NCBI GenBank assembly: GCA_004524535.1
Contig: SDNY01000018.1
Location: 1 to 40,493 of the forward strand
Source of the DNA: Promethearchaeota archaeon
GTDB taxonomy: Archaea > Asgardarchaeota > Lokiarchaeia > Sigyniarchaeales > SOKP01
DNA: 40,493 nucleotides
Direction: 5' to 3'
Part shown: positions 30,548 through 40,309 of the stretch, piece after piece
Layout: the number at the start of each line of letters is the position of its first letter
Position numbering within the stretch: the stretch's first letter is position 1
Notes under the pieces: model-generated
Seen by the model: the letters and a program-made list of their open reading frames with translations, nothing else
Told to the model about the DNA's origin: nothing
The model's database searches: none
Position numbers and translations under genes: made by a program

Positions 30548-30731
30548 TCATTTTAACAAATACATAATAAGAGATATTTATTCATAAATAGGCCAAAATT
30601 AATTTTTGAGTTATTTCTAAGGTGTTTTAAACATTACAAAAATAACAGAAAAAGAGTTTCTAACAAAACTATTAGAAGTTGTTGCTAAGCTCGTAAGCAT
30701 AGTAAAAGCACAAGGATCGCGCTTTGAAAAA

Positions 30732-31499
30732 ATGTGGAATGAACATTTAAAAAAATTTAATGATACGCCTCATAAAATACGTCAAATTCCTCTAAATGAG
30801 GAAAATTTTCTCAAGGACATCGATTATCGAATCAAAATTTTAAAAATAGTAGAAGCGTCTCAAGTAGACGGTTTTTATGCTATAAAATCAATATTAGAGA
30901 CTATCTATAATTTATATTTTAATTCTGATTTATTTAAAAACACGTTTTCCCTCATAGATCAAAAAATGATAGAATATATGACTGCGAGGGAGATCCTAGG
31001 AAATTTAATTCAATATAACAAAATGGATCATGAAACTGTGCCATTAAAATATAATATTATGGCTAGAAATTATCTACTAATTAAACTCAAAGGTCAAGTG
31101 GACGTAGATATTCTTGAAAATATGAAAAAACTGAACTTAGATCTAGATTTAGTTGAATTGGACAAAATAATGGATGAAATCGTAGCAGATGGCTTAATTA
31201 ATAAGGAAAAACAAGAAGACAAATATTTCTATAAATTAGAAAAAGAACTGAAATTGAGTGAAGAAGGAGAGATAAAATTTAATGAGAGTGGAATAAGAGC
31301 TATTATCCAATGGCCCACTCAATTTTGGAGAAGCTTCTACAACTTACGGGAATTAAATATAACAGTAGAAGAAAACGTTAAACATCGTGATTTTCTCCAT
31401 CAAATCCTAAGTAAATCGGCAACACAGGGTTTCGGACCTACAAATTTCGTAATTAAGAATTTAATCAAATATTTTGAAAAAATTAAAGAGACACAATAG
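30732..31499 (+). CDS. hypothetical protein, probably extends upstream to 30633 via an ATT start
   Basis: 255 aa; in-frame upstream codons 30633-30731 encode ITKITEKEFLTKLLEVVAKLVSIVKAQGSRFEK with SD-like AAGGTG at 30619-30624. Confidence 0.6.
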   Translation: MWNEHLKKFNDTPHKIRQIPLNEENFLKDIDYRIKILKIVEASQVDGFYAIKSILETIYNLYFNSDLFKNTFSLIDQKMIEYMTAREILGNLIQYNKMDHETVPLKYNIMARNYLLIKLKGQVDVDILENMKKLNLDLDLVELDKIMDEIVADGLINKEKQEDKYFYKLEKELKLSEEGEIKFNESGIRAIIQWPTQFWRSFYNLRELNITVEENVKHRDFLHQILSKSATQGFGPTNFVIKNLIKYFEKIKETQ

Positions 31500-31504
31500 A
31501 AATA

Positions 31505-32413
31505 TTAGAAATCTTTGGTTTTCTTAATTGGTATATCGAATTCTTCTAATAATGGAATTAAATGTTTTTTATCATCTGAGTTTGTACCTTTCCAATCAAT
31601 TAAAAAACAATTTATTTGTTCCAAGTTATTAGAAATCATTTGTTCAATCATCTCCTTGTTCAAATCTCGAATAAAGTATTTAGGACATATAAATGAAATC
31701 GCTACGTTCTTATTTGAAATTAATTTTTGAAATTGAGGGGCATAATGTGGTCCTCCAAAACCAATGCCAATTTCTGGAGGTTTTTTTTTTCGAAATTCGA
31801 CATATTCTAAGCAAGTATCGAGAATAGCATGCCCCACGACAAGAGCGCCTTTTTCGATTTTCCATTCCTTTTCACTACTGCCCAACTCCAAAAATATTAA
31901 TGGTTTTTCTAAAGATGTTGGTCCATGGTGAGTTACTTCGATATCTAATGAGAAATCCAACATTTGTTTTTTAGATCTTTGTGATTCTAAGGAGACATAA
32001 GCCGATTTAAGCAAGATTGCGCTTGATTTGGACAATACTCGTGGTTTGCCTCCAAAATCTGCTTTATTACTCCAATTTCCTGTAGTATGGACTAGAAATG
32101 CCGGGCGTTCTGTCTCTGACTTATGCCGACTGGCAAAAATAAGCAAATCAGGATTAATGTCTGACTCATCTAATTTTAGCTCATTTAAATGAATTAAAGG
32201 ATCATCAGTTAAACCAAGATATATCTGATTCTCGTTTAAATAACTATTTTTTTTTTCTGGATCTGATGTGAATCCTTCAAATATAAATAGAGGATTATTA
32301 TGCCACTTATCATCTATTTTTTTGAACGAATATAACGCTGAATTTAATAATTTATCGCGTATATTCATAGAAGCTATATCCTCTGTTGAAGTTATCACCA
32401 AAAATTGCGTCAA
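31505..32413 (-). CDS. dtdA: D-aminoacyl-tRNA deacylase, archaeal DtdA/GEK1 type
   Basis: ASRHKSETERPAFLVHTTGNW, DIEVTHHGPTSLEKPLIFLELGS, VVGHAILDT, GIGFGGPHYAPQF. Confidence 0.92.
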   Translation of the reverse strand: MTQFLVITSTEDIASMNIRDKLLNSALYSFKKIDDKWHNNPLFIFEGFTSDPEKKNSYLNENQIYLGLTDDPLIHLNELKLDESDINPDLLIFASRHKSETERPAFLVHTTGNWSNKADFGGKPRVLSKSSAILLKSAYVSLESQRSKKQMLDFSLDIEVTHHGPTSLEKPLIFLELGSSEKEWKIEKGALVVGHAILDTCLEYVEFRKKKPPEIGIGFGGPHYAPQFQKLISNKNVAISFICPKYFIRDLNKEMIEQMISNNLEQINCFLIDWKGTNSDDKKHLIPLLEEFDIPIKKTKDF

Positions 32414-32528
32414 ATTTCTACCACCAGAAAATTTTTATAAAACTACGCCTAAAAATTCAATAAATTATATTTATAAAAAATTATATTATTATTGAATTAA
32501 AATTATAGCAAATTTATATTAAATAAAA

Positions 32529-33500
32529 TTGATAGAAATAGATTTAATAATCATCATAATAATAGCAATTATTTTTGGCACTGCATTCTTTATAGCTGAT
32601 TTTTTTGAGCACAAGCATCATCAATTACATATTTCTCTAATCGCTGGAATATCCGTGGCCTATTTCTTTCTTGTAGTCCTTCCTGAAGTGGCTTCAGGAA
32701 TGCCTGAGTATCTATTAAATTTCGAAATATTTGAATATTTTTTCATTCTAATGGGCTTTATTTTTTTCCACGTGTCTGAGAAATTAATCTTACAAAAAGT
32801 TGAGTCTAAATCACAAAAACGAATGCGTAAATTACTAAAAATGGAAAAAGATTTAGAGTTCGTAGAAGAAAATATTGAAAATGTTTTGGAATCTGAATTG
32901 CAAGAAGAAAAATTAGATATTGCTGCGTTAAAAAATTTAAATGAGTCTATTTTGGGATTAAAAGAGCAGGAAAAAACAATAAAAAAAGAAATTGAACAAT
33001 ATAAATTAAAAATCCAGAATCATCTTAATAAAGATTTATCCGAATTCAGATTTTTCACTAATTTTACTTACCATCTTTTAGTGGGGATTATTTTGGTTGG
33101 GCTTCTATTTATAGAATTCTTAGCAGCATTTCTTTTTTTTATTTTTGCGTGGTTCAGAATAATCATTTCTAATAGATCAGAAAGACACATAATATTCACT
33201 GACTTAGAAATTTACGAAGAAACCGATTATGGCACTAATTTAATTAAAAAAACATTATTAGGATTGGCAGCACTTACAGGCGTCTTTATTGGTTTGGTAT
33301 TTGAACTGGTTCTGCCAATAAAAATTGAATTAGAATTAATTTATATCTTATTTTCTTTTATTTCTGGTGTGATTTTATATACGATTGTTCGAGAAGTAAT
33401 TCCAGAGAAAGAAAAAGGTAATCCGTTGTACTTTTTAGTCGGAGCGGTTGGTTTCATAATTATAATACTCTTTATTAAGATTTTCACAACTTTAATATAA
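32529..33500 (+). CDS. ZIP-like membrane protein with cytosolic coiled-coil insert
   Basis: His-rich EHKHHQLH, multiple TMs, GVILYTIVREVIPE resembling the C-terminal ZIP TM; charged heptad-like segment; TTG start. Confidence 0.5.
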   Translation: MIEIDLIIIIIIAIIFGTAFFIADFFEHKHHQLHISLIAGISVAYFFLVVLPEVASGMPEYLLNFEIFEYFFILMGFIFFHVSEKLILQKVESKSQKRMRKLLKMEKDLEFVEENIENVLESELQEEKLDIAALKNLNESILGLKEQEKTIKKEIEQYKLKIQNHLNKDLSEFRFFTNFTYHLLVGIILVGLLFIEFLAAFLFFIFAWFRIIISNRSERHIIFTDLEIYEETDYGTNLIKKTLLGLAALTGVFIGLVFELVLPIKIELELIYILFSFISGVILYTIVREVIPEKEKGNPLYFLVGAVGFIIIILFIKIFTTLI

Positions 33501-33628
33501 ATTTAAAACATATTATTTTTATCATAAAATCAAAAATAAAGCTCTAATAACACTCAGTTATTTTACAATAATGTAATCAATAATTTCAAAGATAAAAAAA
33601 ATATATAAACTTATTAAAGGAGAACAAT

Positions 33629-34030
33629 TTGGCTAAAATTATTAAAGATATCTGGATTTTAACCCAAACAGGTACAGTTGTATTCAAACGCGTTTTTAAC
33701 TCTAATGTTAAGGCTCAGCTTTTTGGAGGGCTTATGAGCGCTCTAAACTCTTTCGCAAATGAACTTGAGAGTGGAGGGCTTACTAATTTTGGATCGAGCT
33801 CTATGAAATTTACACTCTTAAAAAACCACGATTTTTTATTTGTATGTACAGCTGAAAAAAAAGTTAAAGAGAAACGCCTTCATGAAGTAATAATAAAAGT
33901 AGCTGAAAAATTTTTTAATCTGTATCCTGCAGAATGGTGTAAAAATGAATGGGATGGAGATATCTCTATTTTTGATAATTTTGTAAATGAAATCAAATTC
34001 GCTCTTCAACAACCGGCGAAGAAGGTTTAA
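33629..34030 (+). CDS. stand-alone longin/roadblock-like domain protein
   Basis: 133 aa; IIKDIWILTQTGTVVFKRVF...SSMKFTLLKNHDFLFVCTAEKKVKEKRLHEVIIKVAEKFFNLY; TTG start with SD AAAGGAG. Confidence 0.65.
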   Translation: MAKIIKDIWILTQTGTVVFKRVFNSNVKAQLFGGLMSALNSFANELESGGLTNFGSSSMKFTLLKNHDFLFVCTAEKKVKEKRLHEVIIKVAEKFFNLYPAEWCKNEWDGDISIFDNFVNEIKFALQQPAKKV

Positions 34031-34313
34031 GCCGGGCTTTAATGATTATACAAAAACAAAAGTTCATGATTTTCGAACCGACAAGTCTTATAAAAGTTTG
34101 AAATAAAAAAAATTTTCATCTGTTTTTGGATAGATAATTATAATTTTTAGAAAGGCAATCATTATTTTGTCTTTAGATTTTTAAGCAAATTTTTAATTAT
34201 CTCCATAATTAACCTATATAAAAATATTAAATATATTGTTTTATGAAGTCAATCTATTAAATTAAAAATTAATTAAATTAATTGAAATGTTAAAATGAAG
34301 GAGGAAATTAACG

Positions 34314-35762
34314 TTGGCACGTCCTAGCCCTTTGGACATTTATAGCTTACTCGACAGGAGTAATTGTGGTGATTGTGGCTACGCAACATGCATGGCGTTT
34401 GCCACAGATCTCTTAGAAAGAAAAGTTACATTAGAAGATTGTACTCATCTTATGCAACAACCAAAGCAAGCTAAAAACCTTGCAAAATTAAGAGAAATTA
34501 CAACTCCTCCACAGAAACCAGTAATTATTGGTGTAGGTGAGCGAGCTTGTATTTGCGGCGGAGAAGAGGTCCTTATGAGGCATCAACTTACATATTACAA
34601 TGAAACAGCTATTTTTATGGAAATTGCGGACGATAATCCTGATTTAGAAGAAATTATAAAGTATTTAACTGATTTAAAACTTGAAAGAATGGGAGATGTC
34701 CTTAGAATTAATGGTATTGCATTGAGATGTGTTTCTGGAGACCTTGACCAATTTAAACTCGCTGCGAAGAAAATTTCAGAGATAACGGATCTTCCAATTA
34801 TGTTATGTTGTATAATGAATCCAGAGATCTTACTAGCTGGTGCCACTGAAATAAAAGATAAAAAGCCTTTATTATATGGAGCAACTAAAGATTCATGGGA
34901 ACAAGTTGGAACATTTGCCGTACAAAATAATTTACCAATTGTGGCTGTATCAAGTGATTTGGATGAATTGATTTCTTTAAGTGCGACCTTACAGAAATTA
35001 GGCGCAAAAGAAATCGTTTTAGATCCGGGAACCTTCTTTGGACCTGGTAAATTAGCATTTACTTACGATAATATTCTACAATTACGAAATGCTGCTATTG
35101 ATAAGGAAGATCCCAACGCTGGTTGGCCAGTAATGGGTGTTCCAGCAGCTTATTGGGTTCAAATGGATACTAGTCAAGGAGATTTATGGACTCATCAATA
35201 TCAAGAGGTTATCATGGGAGCATTAATGGAATCAATTGATACGTCTCTCATTGTATTACATACTGGTAAAAAGAAAGACGATATCTGGGCTTTATTGGCG
35301 TTAATGACTTTACGCCAAAGTGTATTCTCTGATCCACGAATATATCCAACAGCAGATCCTGGTTTAATTCAAATTGGAGAGCCTGGGGATATGGCTCCTA
35401 TTTTTGTTACTTCAAATTATCGATTAACTAAAATTCCTGTCGAGATTGACATTAAAGGAGCCAATCTTGATAGTTGGCTCTTAGTGGTTAATAGCGAAGG
35501 AATCGGGATCGAGTCTGCTGTCGCGGGAGGACAATTTAATGCGACTTCCATAGCTGAAGCTGTACAAGAATTCAAGGCATTTGATAAAGTGAAACATAGA
35601 ATACTAATAATTCCTGGCATGGCTGCTAGATTAAGTGGTGCCCTAGAAGATGAAGCTGATGCTGTTGTATTAGTTGGACCACGAGACAGCTCAGGTATAA
35701 AAAAATTCTATGATACTCGATGGGATCCTGAAAAAGATATGAAAGAGTACGCAGAACGCTGA
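34314..35762 (+). CDS. cdhE: acetyl-CoA decarbonylase/synthase gamma subunit (corrinoid Fe-S protein large subunit)
   Basis: CGDCGYATCMAFATDLLERKVTLEDC Fe-S motif, GVGERACICGGEEVLMRHQLTYYN, GTFFGPGKLAFTYDN; TTG start with SD GGAGG. Confidence 0.94.
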   Translation: MARPSPLDIYSLLDRSNCGDCGYATCMAFATDLLERKVTLEDCTHLMQQPKQAKNLAKLREITTPPQKPVIIGVGERACICGGEEVLMRHQLTYYNETAIFMEIADDNPDLEEIIKYLTDLKLERMGDVLRINGIALRCVSGDLDQFKLAAKKISEITDLPIMLCCIMNPEILLAGATEIKDKKPLLYGATKDSWEQVGTFAVQNNLPIVAVSSDLDELISLSATLQKLGAKEIVLDPGTFFGPGKLAFTYDNILQLRNAAIDKEDPNAGWPVMGVPAAYWVQMDTSQGDLWTHQYQEVIMGALMESIDTSLIVLHTGKKKDDIWALLALMTLRQSVFSDPRIYPTADPGLIQIGEPGDMAPIFVTSNYRLTKIPVEIDIKGANLDSWLLVVNSEGIGIESAVAGGQFNATSIAEAVQEFKAFDKVKHRILIIPGMAARLSGALEDEADAVVLVGPRDSSGIKKFYDTRWDPEKDMKEYAER

Positions 35763-35818
35763 GTTTAATAACTTATTTTTTTACTTTCTTTTTTTTTAAC
35801 CATTCATTTATGTGTATT

Positions 35819-36460
35819 TTAAAATAGAGAATTTATTAAATCAACCGTAATCTCATTCACGCTTTTTAGAATTAAAACATTTGAATTCTCATCCAGCCTT
35901 AATTTTTTTTCATTATGGAATCCCGTTAAGACTCCAATAAATGGACAATTCAACATTTCTGCGAGTTCTCTATCCTTTGGGTGGTCTCCAATAATAACAA
36001 AATTATAGTTGGGATATTTTTTGAACAAATACTCTTTCAGCTTTGGATCAGTCTTTCTTTTTCTCGATTCGGTTTCTCCTAAGATATAATCAAAATGAGT
36101 GTCAATTTTTAAGTATTTCAACAATTTTACGGCGATCTCCTCCTTCTTCGACGTAATTACTCCTAAGATGAATGATTTTTTTAGCTCCTTCAATTTATTT
36201 TTTACTCCTGAAAATAACCTTACTTGGTAAATCCCCTTCGAGCTATAATATTCTCGAAAGGTAGATGTTAATATTGAAGGGTCTATATTGGAAAATCGAG
36301 CAAATACATCATCTAAAGGCATTCCTATCGTTTTCTCAATTTCAGATCTATCTAATTTTGGTAGATTGAACTTTTTCAAAGCATACTTAAAGGAATTTAT
36401 AATTCCTTCTCTATTATCGATGAGAGTAAAATCTAAATCGAAACTTAATATTATTTTCAT
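35819..36460 (-). CDS. HAD family phosphatase (phosphoglycolate phosphatase-like)
   Basis: LSFDLDFTLIDNREGI, GVITSKKEEIAVKLLKYL, VIIGDHPKDRELAEMLNCPFIGVLTG. Confidence 0.85.
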   Translation of the reverse strand: MKIILSFDLDFTLIDNREGIINSFKYALKKFNLPKLDRSEIEKTIGMPLDDVFARFSNIDPSILTSTFREYYSSKGIYQVRLFSGVKNKLKELKKSFILGVITSKKEEIAVKLLKYLKIDTHFDYILGETESRKRKTDPKLKEYLFKKYPNYNFVIIGDHPKDRELAEMLNCPFIGVLTGFHNEKKLRLDENSNVLILKSVNEITVDLINSLF

Positions 36461-36540
36461 CTTTATTTAATTGAGATTTATTGTTATGATTATGATAATT
36501 AAAAAAAAAAAGTTAATTGAAAAAATTATATTAAAATAAT

Positions 36541-37794
36541 TTATGTCATATAAATCGTAGCAAAAGGATCTCCCAGTATTGTCATACCATAGTAGTTAGG
36601 TTCTTTATTAAGCTCCTCAATTTCGGGATTTTGAAGCCAAGTATAAAAACCCTCTCCAAATGTTTTTCCTTGCTTTAAAGCATCGTAATAAGGTTCATAT
36701 AAATCAACTCCGCCACTTCTTGAACTTGCTACAACTGTTATTGTTGATCCCCCTGTGAAAAGATAATGAGAAGCAATATTATTCTTAATGGTATGATTAA
36801 ATATCGTACAAGCATACATCATGTAAAACAGCGGAGTTGTATTATTAGATATAATATCTTGGTATCTTAGAAATCCTTGTGTCCCTGAAGGAGGTCCAGC
36901 AGGTCCAAAAGCATGTTTTTCTGGATATGAATGAACTAAGGGATGAACAAGTTCATAACAAATTTGAGTTAAATTATTCATGTAATTTGTTGAGTTTGTT
37001 AAAGCATTATTACTATGCACAACCCTTTGAGTTCCAGTATAAGCTGTAAATGCACCCGCCCATTCTGTTGTCCAAGTTGACCAATCATCATCAATATAGA
37101 GCATCGCTTTATGTGGTCGAACGAGGGTTCCGTTTCTAAGTTCACGAGTTCGTTTAAAAAAATCTTTAATTGAGTTGATATAATTGAAACCAGCATAAGA
37201 AATGGAATAAGGATCTATCCGAGCAAGCCAAATTTCAGGTCCCCAATCACCCGTTCCATTACCATGTTCTAATTTAAAAGGAAGATTGGGATCAAAATCA
37301 TAAACATTATCACCACTAAAATCAGTCCAATTCCCATCTAAATCCATTAGATACATATCTATAGGACATACAAAATTTTTCGAAAAGGGAGGGACCGAAT
37401 AAGTTTCTTGATATCTCCCCATAGCATACGGCATCTTACCAATAAGTATCACTCCACTAATACTATTGTTACCATATTCGTTAGTTATGTTTAATTTAAG
37501 GGTATCTACATCTGGAATAGACCAATTTATTACTTTTATTACAAATCCTTGGCTTGTCGCATTCTGTACATACTTATCAACATCAGTTTTAATACTACTA
37601 TAAAGGGTTGAATTTACATAAATATTTACACGAGGGTTTGATGTAGGGGGTCCAAGTAAAACTCCATCATCATCATCGTCATCTCCACCACCAGATTTTT
37701 TCAATGAATTTATATAAATAACACCCGCGATAGAAGCAATGATTATCCCTCCAATAATTATAAAGACTAAAGCGTATTTTGATGAACTATTCAA
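36541..37794 (-). CDS. membrane-anchored extracytoplasmic protein, possible C25/caspase-fold peptidase-like domain
   Basis: N-terminal TM YALVFIIIGGIIIASIAGVIYI, acidic linker GGGDDDDDDG, YACTIFNH, GGSTITVVASSRSGG, LGDPFATIY. Confidence 0.5.
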   Translation of the reverse strand: MNSSSKYALVFIIIGGIIIASIAGVIYINSLKKSGGGDDDDDDGVLLGPPTSNPRVNIYVNSTLYSSIKTDVDKYVQNATSQGFVIKVINWSIPDVDTLKLNITNEYGNNSISGVILIGKMPYAMGRYQETYSVPPFSKNFVCPIDMYLMDLDGNWTDFSGDNVYDFDPNLPFKLEHGNGTGDWGPEIWLARIDPYSISYAGFNYINSIKDFFKRTRELRNGTLVRPHKAMLYIDDDWSTWTTEWAGAFTAYTGTQRVVHSNNALTNSTNYMNNLTQICYELVHPLVHSYPEKHAFGPAGPPSGTQGFLRYQDIISNNTTPLFYMMYACTIFNHTIKNNIASHYLFTGGSTITVVASSRSGGVDLYEPYYDALKQGKTFGEGFYTWLQNPEIEELNKEPNYYGMTILGDPFATIYMT

Positions 37795-37903
37795 GTTTTA
37801 AACCTTTTTTATTTTTTTAAAAAATTTCTATTAAAGAATAATAGGGCATAGATAATATAAAAAACTATTCTCCAATAATGTAATTTTTTCTCTGAACTAA
37901 TAA

Positions 37904-39175
37904 TTATGAAAGAACCGTAGTAGGAGGTTGCAGGTTTTTAAATAATCCAAGTAAGTACATAATTTCTTCTGAGCCATTAATGATTCTCTTTATATGATAA
38001 GGAAAGCTTTCAAATCTAACTTTCTTTCCTTCATTAACCCAATCAATTATCAACTTAACCATTTCTTTATATTTATTGATGGTATTCCCTTCAGAATCTA
38101 TTTCATCCATGATTTTCCATGCTTTCCCTAATTTACCATTGAGAATAAGGGATAAAGAAGCTAATACGTAAGAATGGACTATGTGTGAGTAGCCGATTTT
38201 TTTTAAATTTGCGGCTCTATAATAATATCTATACACAGATCTAACCATTTGCCTTAAAAAAATATCTTGTGCGATATCTAATTGCTCGTAAAATTTTAAA
38301 CTCTCTAAAATAAGTGTTGCTGAGGTGTAAAATTGTTTATTTTTCACTTCTTTTTTTGCAATTTTACTCAATCCTCGGATAATTTGATTAAATATTCCAT
38401 ATCGGTTAAATTCAAGGTTTCCTTCAACTGCTATGTCGTATGCATTTAAAAAACATTCAGTCGATTGATTTAAATCCCCGATTTTCCAAAAGTTATGTCC
38501 TGCTTTTACTAAATGCTTATAAGCCATTTCAAAATTATTTAAATCCTTAAAAATATTTGCCGCATTAATAAAATTCTCTGCCGCTTCGGAATAATCTTCA
38601 ACCTTTTCAATATAATTTCCCGCTAAAACAAAACACGAAGCGGATTCAATTAGATTATTATTGATCTCTTTATAACATAATCCTGCTCCTCGGTAATAAC
38701 TGGCAATTTTTTGAAAATTCTGTGTATTTTTTTCTAAGCTTTCTGCTAAATTGATATATGCACCTGCTTCTCTTTTAGTGTAATTAAGATATTGATCTTT
38801 ATCATCCAGTTGATTATAGAGATTTTTTAATATCTGACATATTTGAGCTAACCCCAAATTTATATTCATTTCTTCAAATTCATGAAATAAATTTGAGAAA
38901 AAATCTATTCCATCCAAAATAATATTTTTAGATTGGTTATAACTGTCTAATTCCTCATAACAGAGGGCAAGTTGTTGATAGGAAAAGGATAAAATATCGT
39001 AATAATTATAAGTTTTTGCGAATTCAATTGCTTTTTCGTAAGTTTTAATGGCTTTTTTAAAATCAGACGATTTTACGTATAATTCCGCTATATTTTGATA
39101 ATTTTGAGTCATTTTTCTAGTTCCAAAGTTACTTGTATCGTTAAAATCGTTCAAAAGTTTGTTTTCTTGGTTCAA
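37904..39175 (-). CDS. TPR-repeat protein (tracked portion from TTG)
   Basis: 423 aa; repeated AEFYxxA/YEKAIEFA/CFxxAGNYIE hairpins; frame continues upstream (see next feature). Confidence 0.8.
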   Translation of the reverse strand: MNQENKLLNDFNDTSNFGTRKMTQNYQNIAELYVKSSDFKKAIKTYEKAIEFAKTYNYYDILSFSYQQLALCYEELDSYNQSKNIILDGIDFFSNLFHEFEEMNINLGLAQICQILKNLYNQLDDKDQYLNYTKREAGAYINLAESLEKNTQNFQKIASYYRGAGLCYKEINNNLIESASCFVLAGNYIEKVEDYSEAAENFINAANIFKDLNNFEMAYKHLVKAGHNFWKIGDLNQSTECFLNAYDIAVEGNLEFNRYGIFNQIIRGLSKIAKKEVKNKQFYTSATLILESLKFYEQLDIAQDIFLRQMVRSVYRYYYRAANLKKIGYSHIVHSYVLASLSLILNGKLGKAWKIMDEIDSEGNTINKYKEMVKLIIDWVNEGKKVRFESFPYHIKRIINGSEEIMYLLGLFKNLQPPTTVLS

Positions 39176-39601
39176 ATACTCGATACTTTTTACTATATTG
39201 TCCTTTTGTGATTTGCCGTCTTGAAATTTTTCCTCATAAATATCAGCGATTTTTAAATAAATCTCAGCAATTTCGTGTAGTTTAGCTTGAATGATGAAAT
39301 TCTCAATTAATTTTTCCCATAATTTAATATTATGCTTATATAATTCAAGAGCGAAAGAATAATCAAGATCCTCTAATATTTCGGCTGCTGAATTTATAAA
39401 CTCTCCTGCTTCCCAAATATCTCCTGCTTCAGCAAGTTTGTTCGAAAATTTAACTGAGATTTTAACAAGCTGTTGAAGTAAATTCTTCTTTTTGTTTTTA
39501 TCACTGATTTTTTTTATATTTCTAACGTAATCTCTTAGACGCTCTAAAAAATCTATGTAATCACTGTAATCCTCTTCTTCCTCAAGAATCTTAAGATCAA
39601 C
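39176..39601 (-). other. open in-frame N-terminal extension of the TPR gene without ATG/GTG/TTG
   Basis: Manual reverse translation: ...EEEEDYSDYIDFLERLRDYVRNIKKISDKNKKNLLQQLVKISVKFSNKLAEAGDIWEAGEFINSAAEILEDLDYSFALELYKHNIKLWEKLIENFIIQAKLHEIAEIYLKIADIYEEKFQDGKSQKDNIVKSIEY-L. Confidence 0.7.
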
Positions 39602-39859
39602 TCATTAAAACTAAGTAAAGATCACATATTGAAATTAATTGAAAAATAAAAAGAAATGGTTTTTCAGAATTAGTTTTAACCTCTTAAAAACAACGAGAAT
39701 GGAATTCCGAAAGAATTATCTATTTCACATTAATATATATGCTGCCAACTTATAATTCTAAACAATAACTATAAAATATTGTGATGTAATTAATTATTTA
39801 AATGAAAATTATCATATAATAAATATATAAATTACATTACTAAGGATGGTATAAAAAGA

Positions 39860-40057
39860 ATGAAACAAGTAAGTGAGCTTTTAGAGACAGGAATATACGA
39901 GACGTTTACCGCTGAAAAAACAATGACTGTTAAAGATCTTCTAAAAGAATTGAATTTAGAAGGAAAATACTTCGGGATCCTCATTAATGGGAAGAAGGCA
40001 ACCGAAGATCAAAAAATAACAGCGGAAGATGAAATCGTCATACTTCCTCACAGCTAA
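39860..40057 (+). CDS. ThiS/MoaD-like beta-grasp (ubiquitin-fold) protein
   Basis: 65 aa; TVKDLLKELNLEGKYFGILINGKKATEDQKITAEDEIVILPHS; SD-like AAGGATGG upstream. Confidence 0.7.
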   Translation: MKQVSELLETGIYETFTAEKTMTVKDLLKELNLEGKYFGILINGKKATEDQKITAEDEIVILPHS

Positions 40058-40309
40058 TTTTACTTAAAAATTGGCGTGGAAATAGCGGGTGGCGATTTCT
40101 AGAGAATAAAAATAATTTTTTTTTCTCTTATTTTTAATTTATAGAGTTTACGATATAATTTCAATTTTAATGTTATCCTTATTAGATCCTTAAGTAATAT
40201 TTTCTTCACTTTTAAATTAAAATTTAAGCTTTATTCTAGTTAAATTTATAATAAGCAAAGAATTCATTAAAAAATGAATTTAAATGATAAATGGAGCTTG
40301 AATAGATCA

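Noticed and set aside
34013-34035. CCGGC...GCCGG hairpin across the stop codon of the 33629 gene
   Set aside because: Only a 5-bp stem with a 13-nt loop and no clear T tract; too weak to call a terminator or regulatory RNA.
34040-34110. GGTTCGAAAATC on the minus strand resembling a tRNA T-arm
   Set aside because: T-stem does not pair and no acceptor/anticodon arms can be folded.
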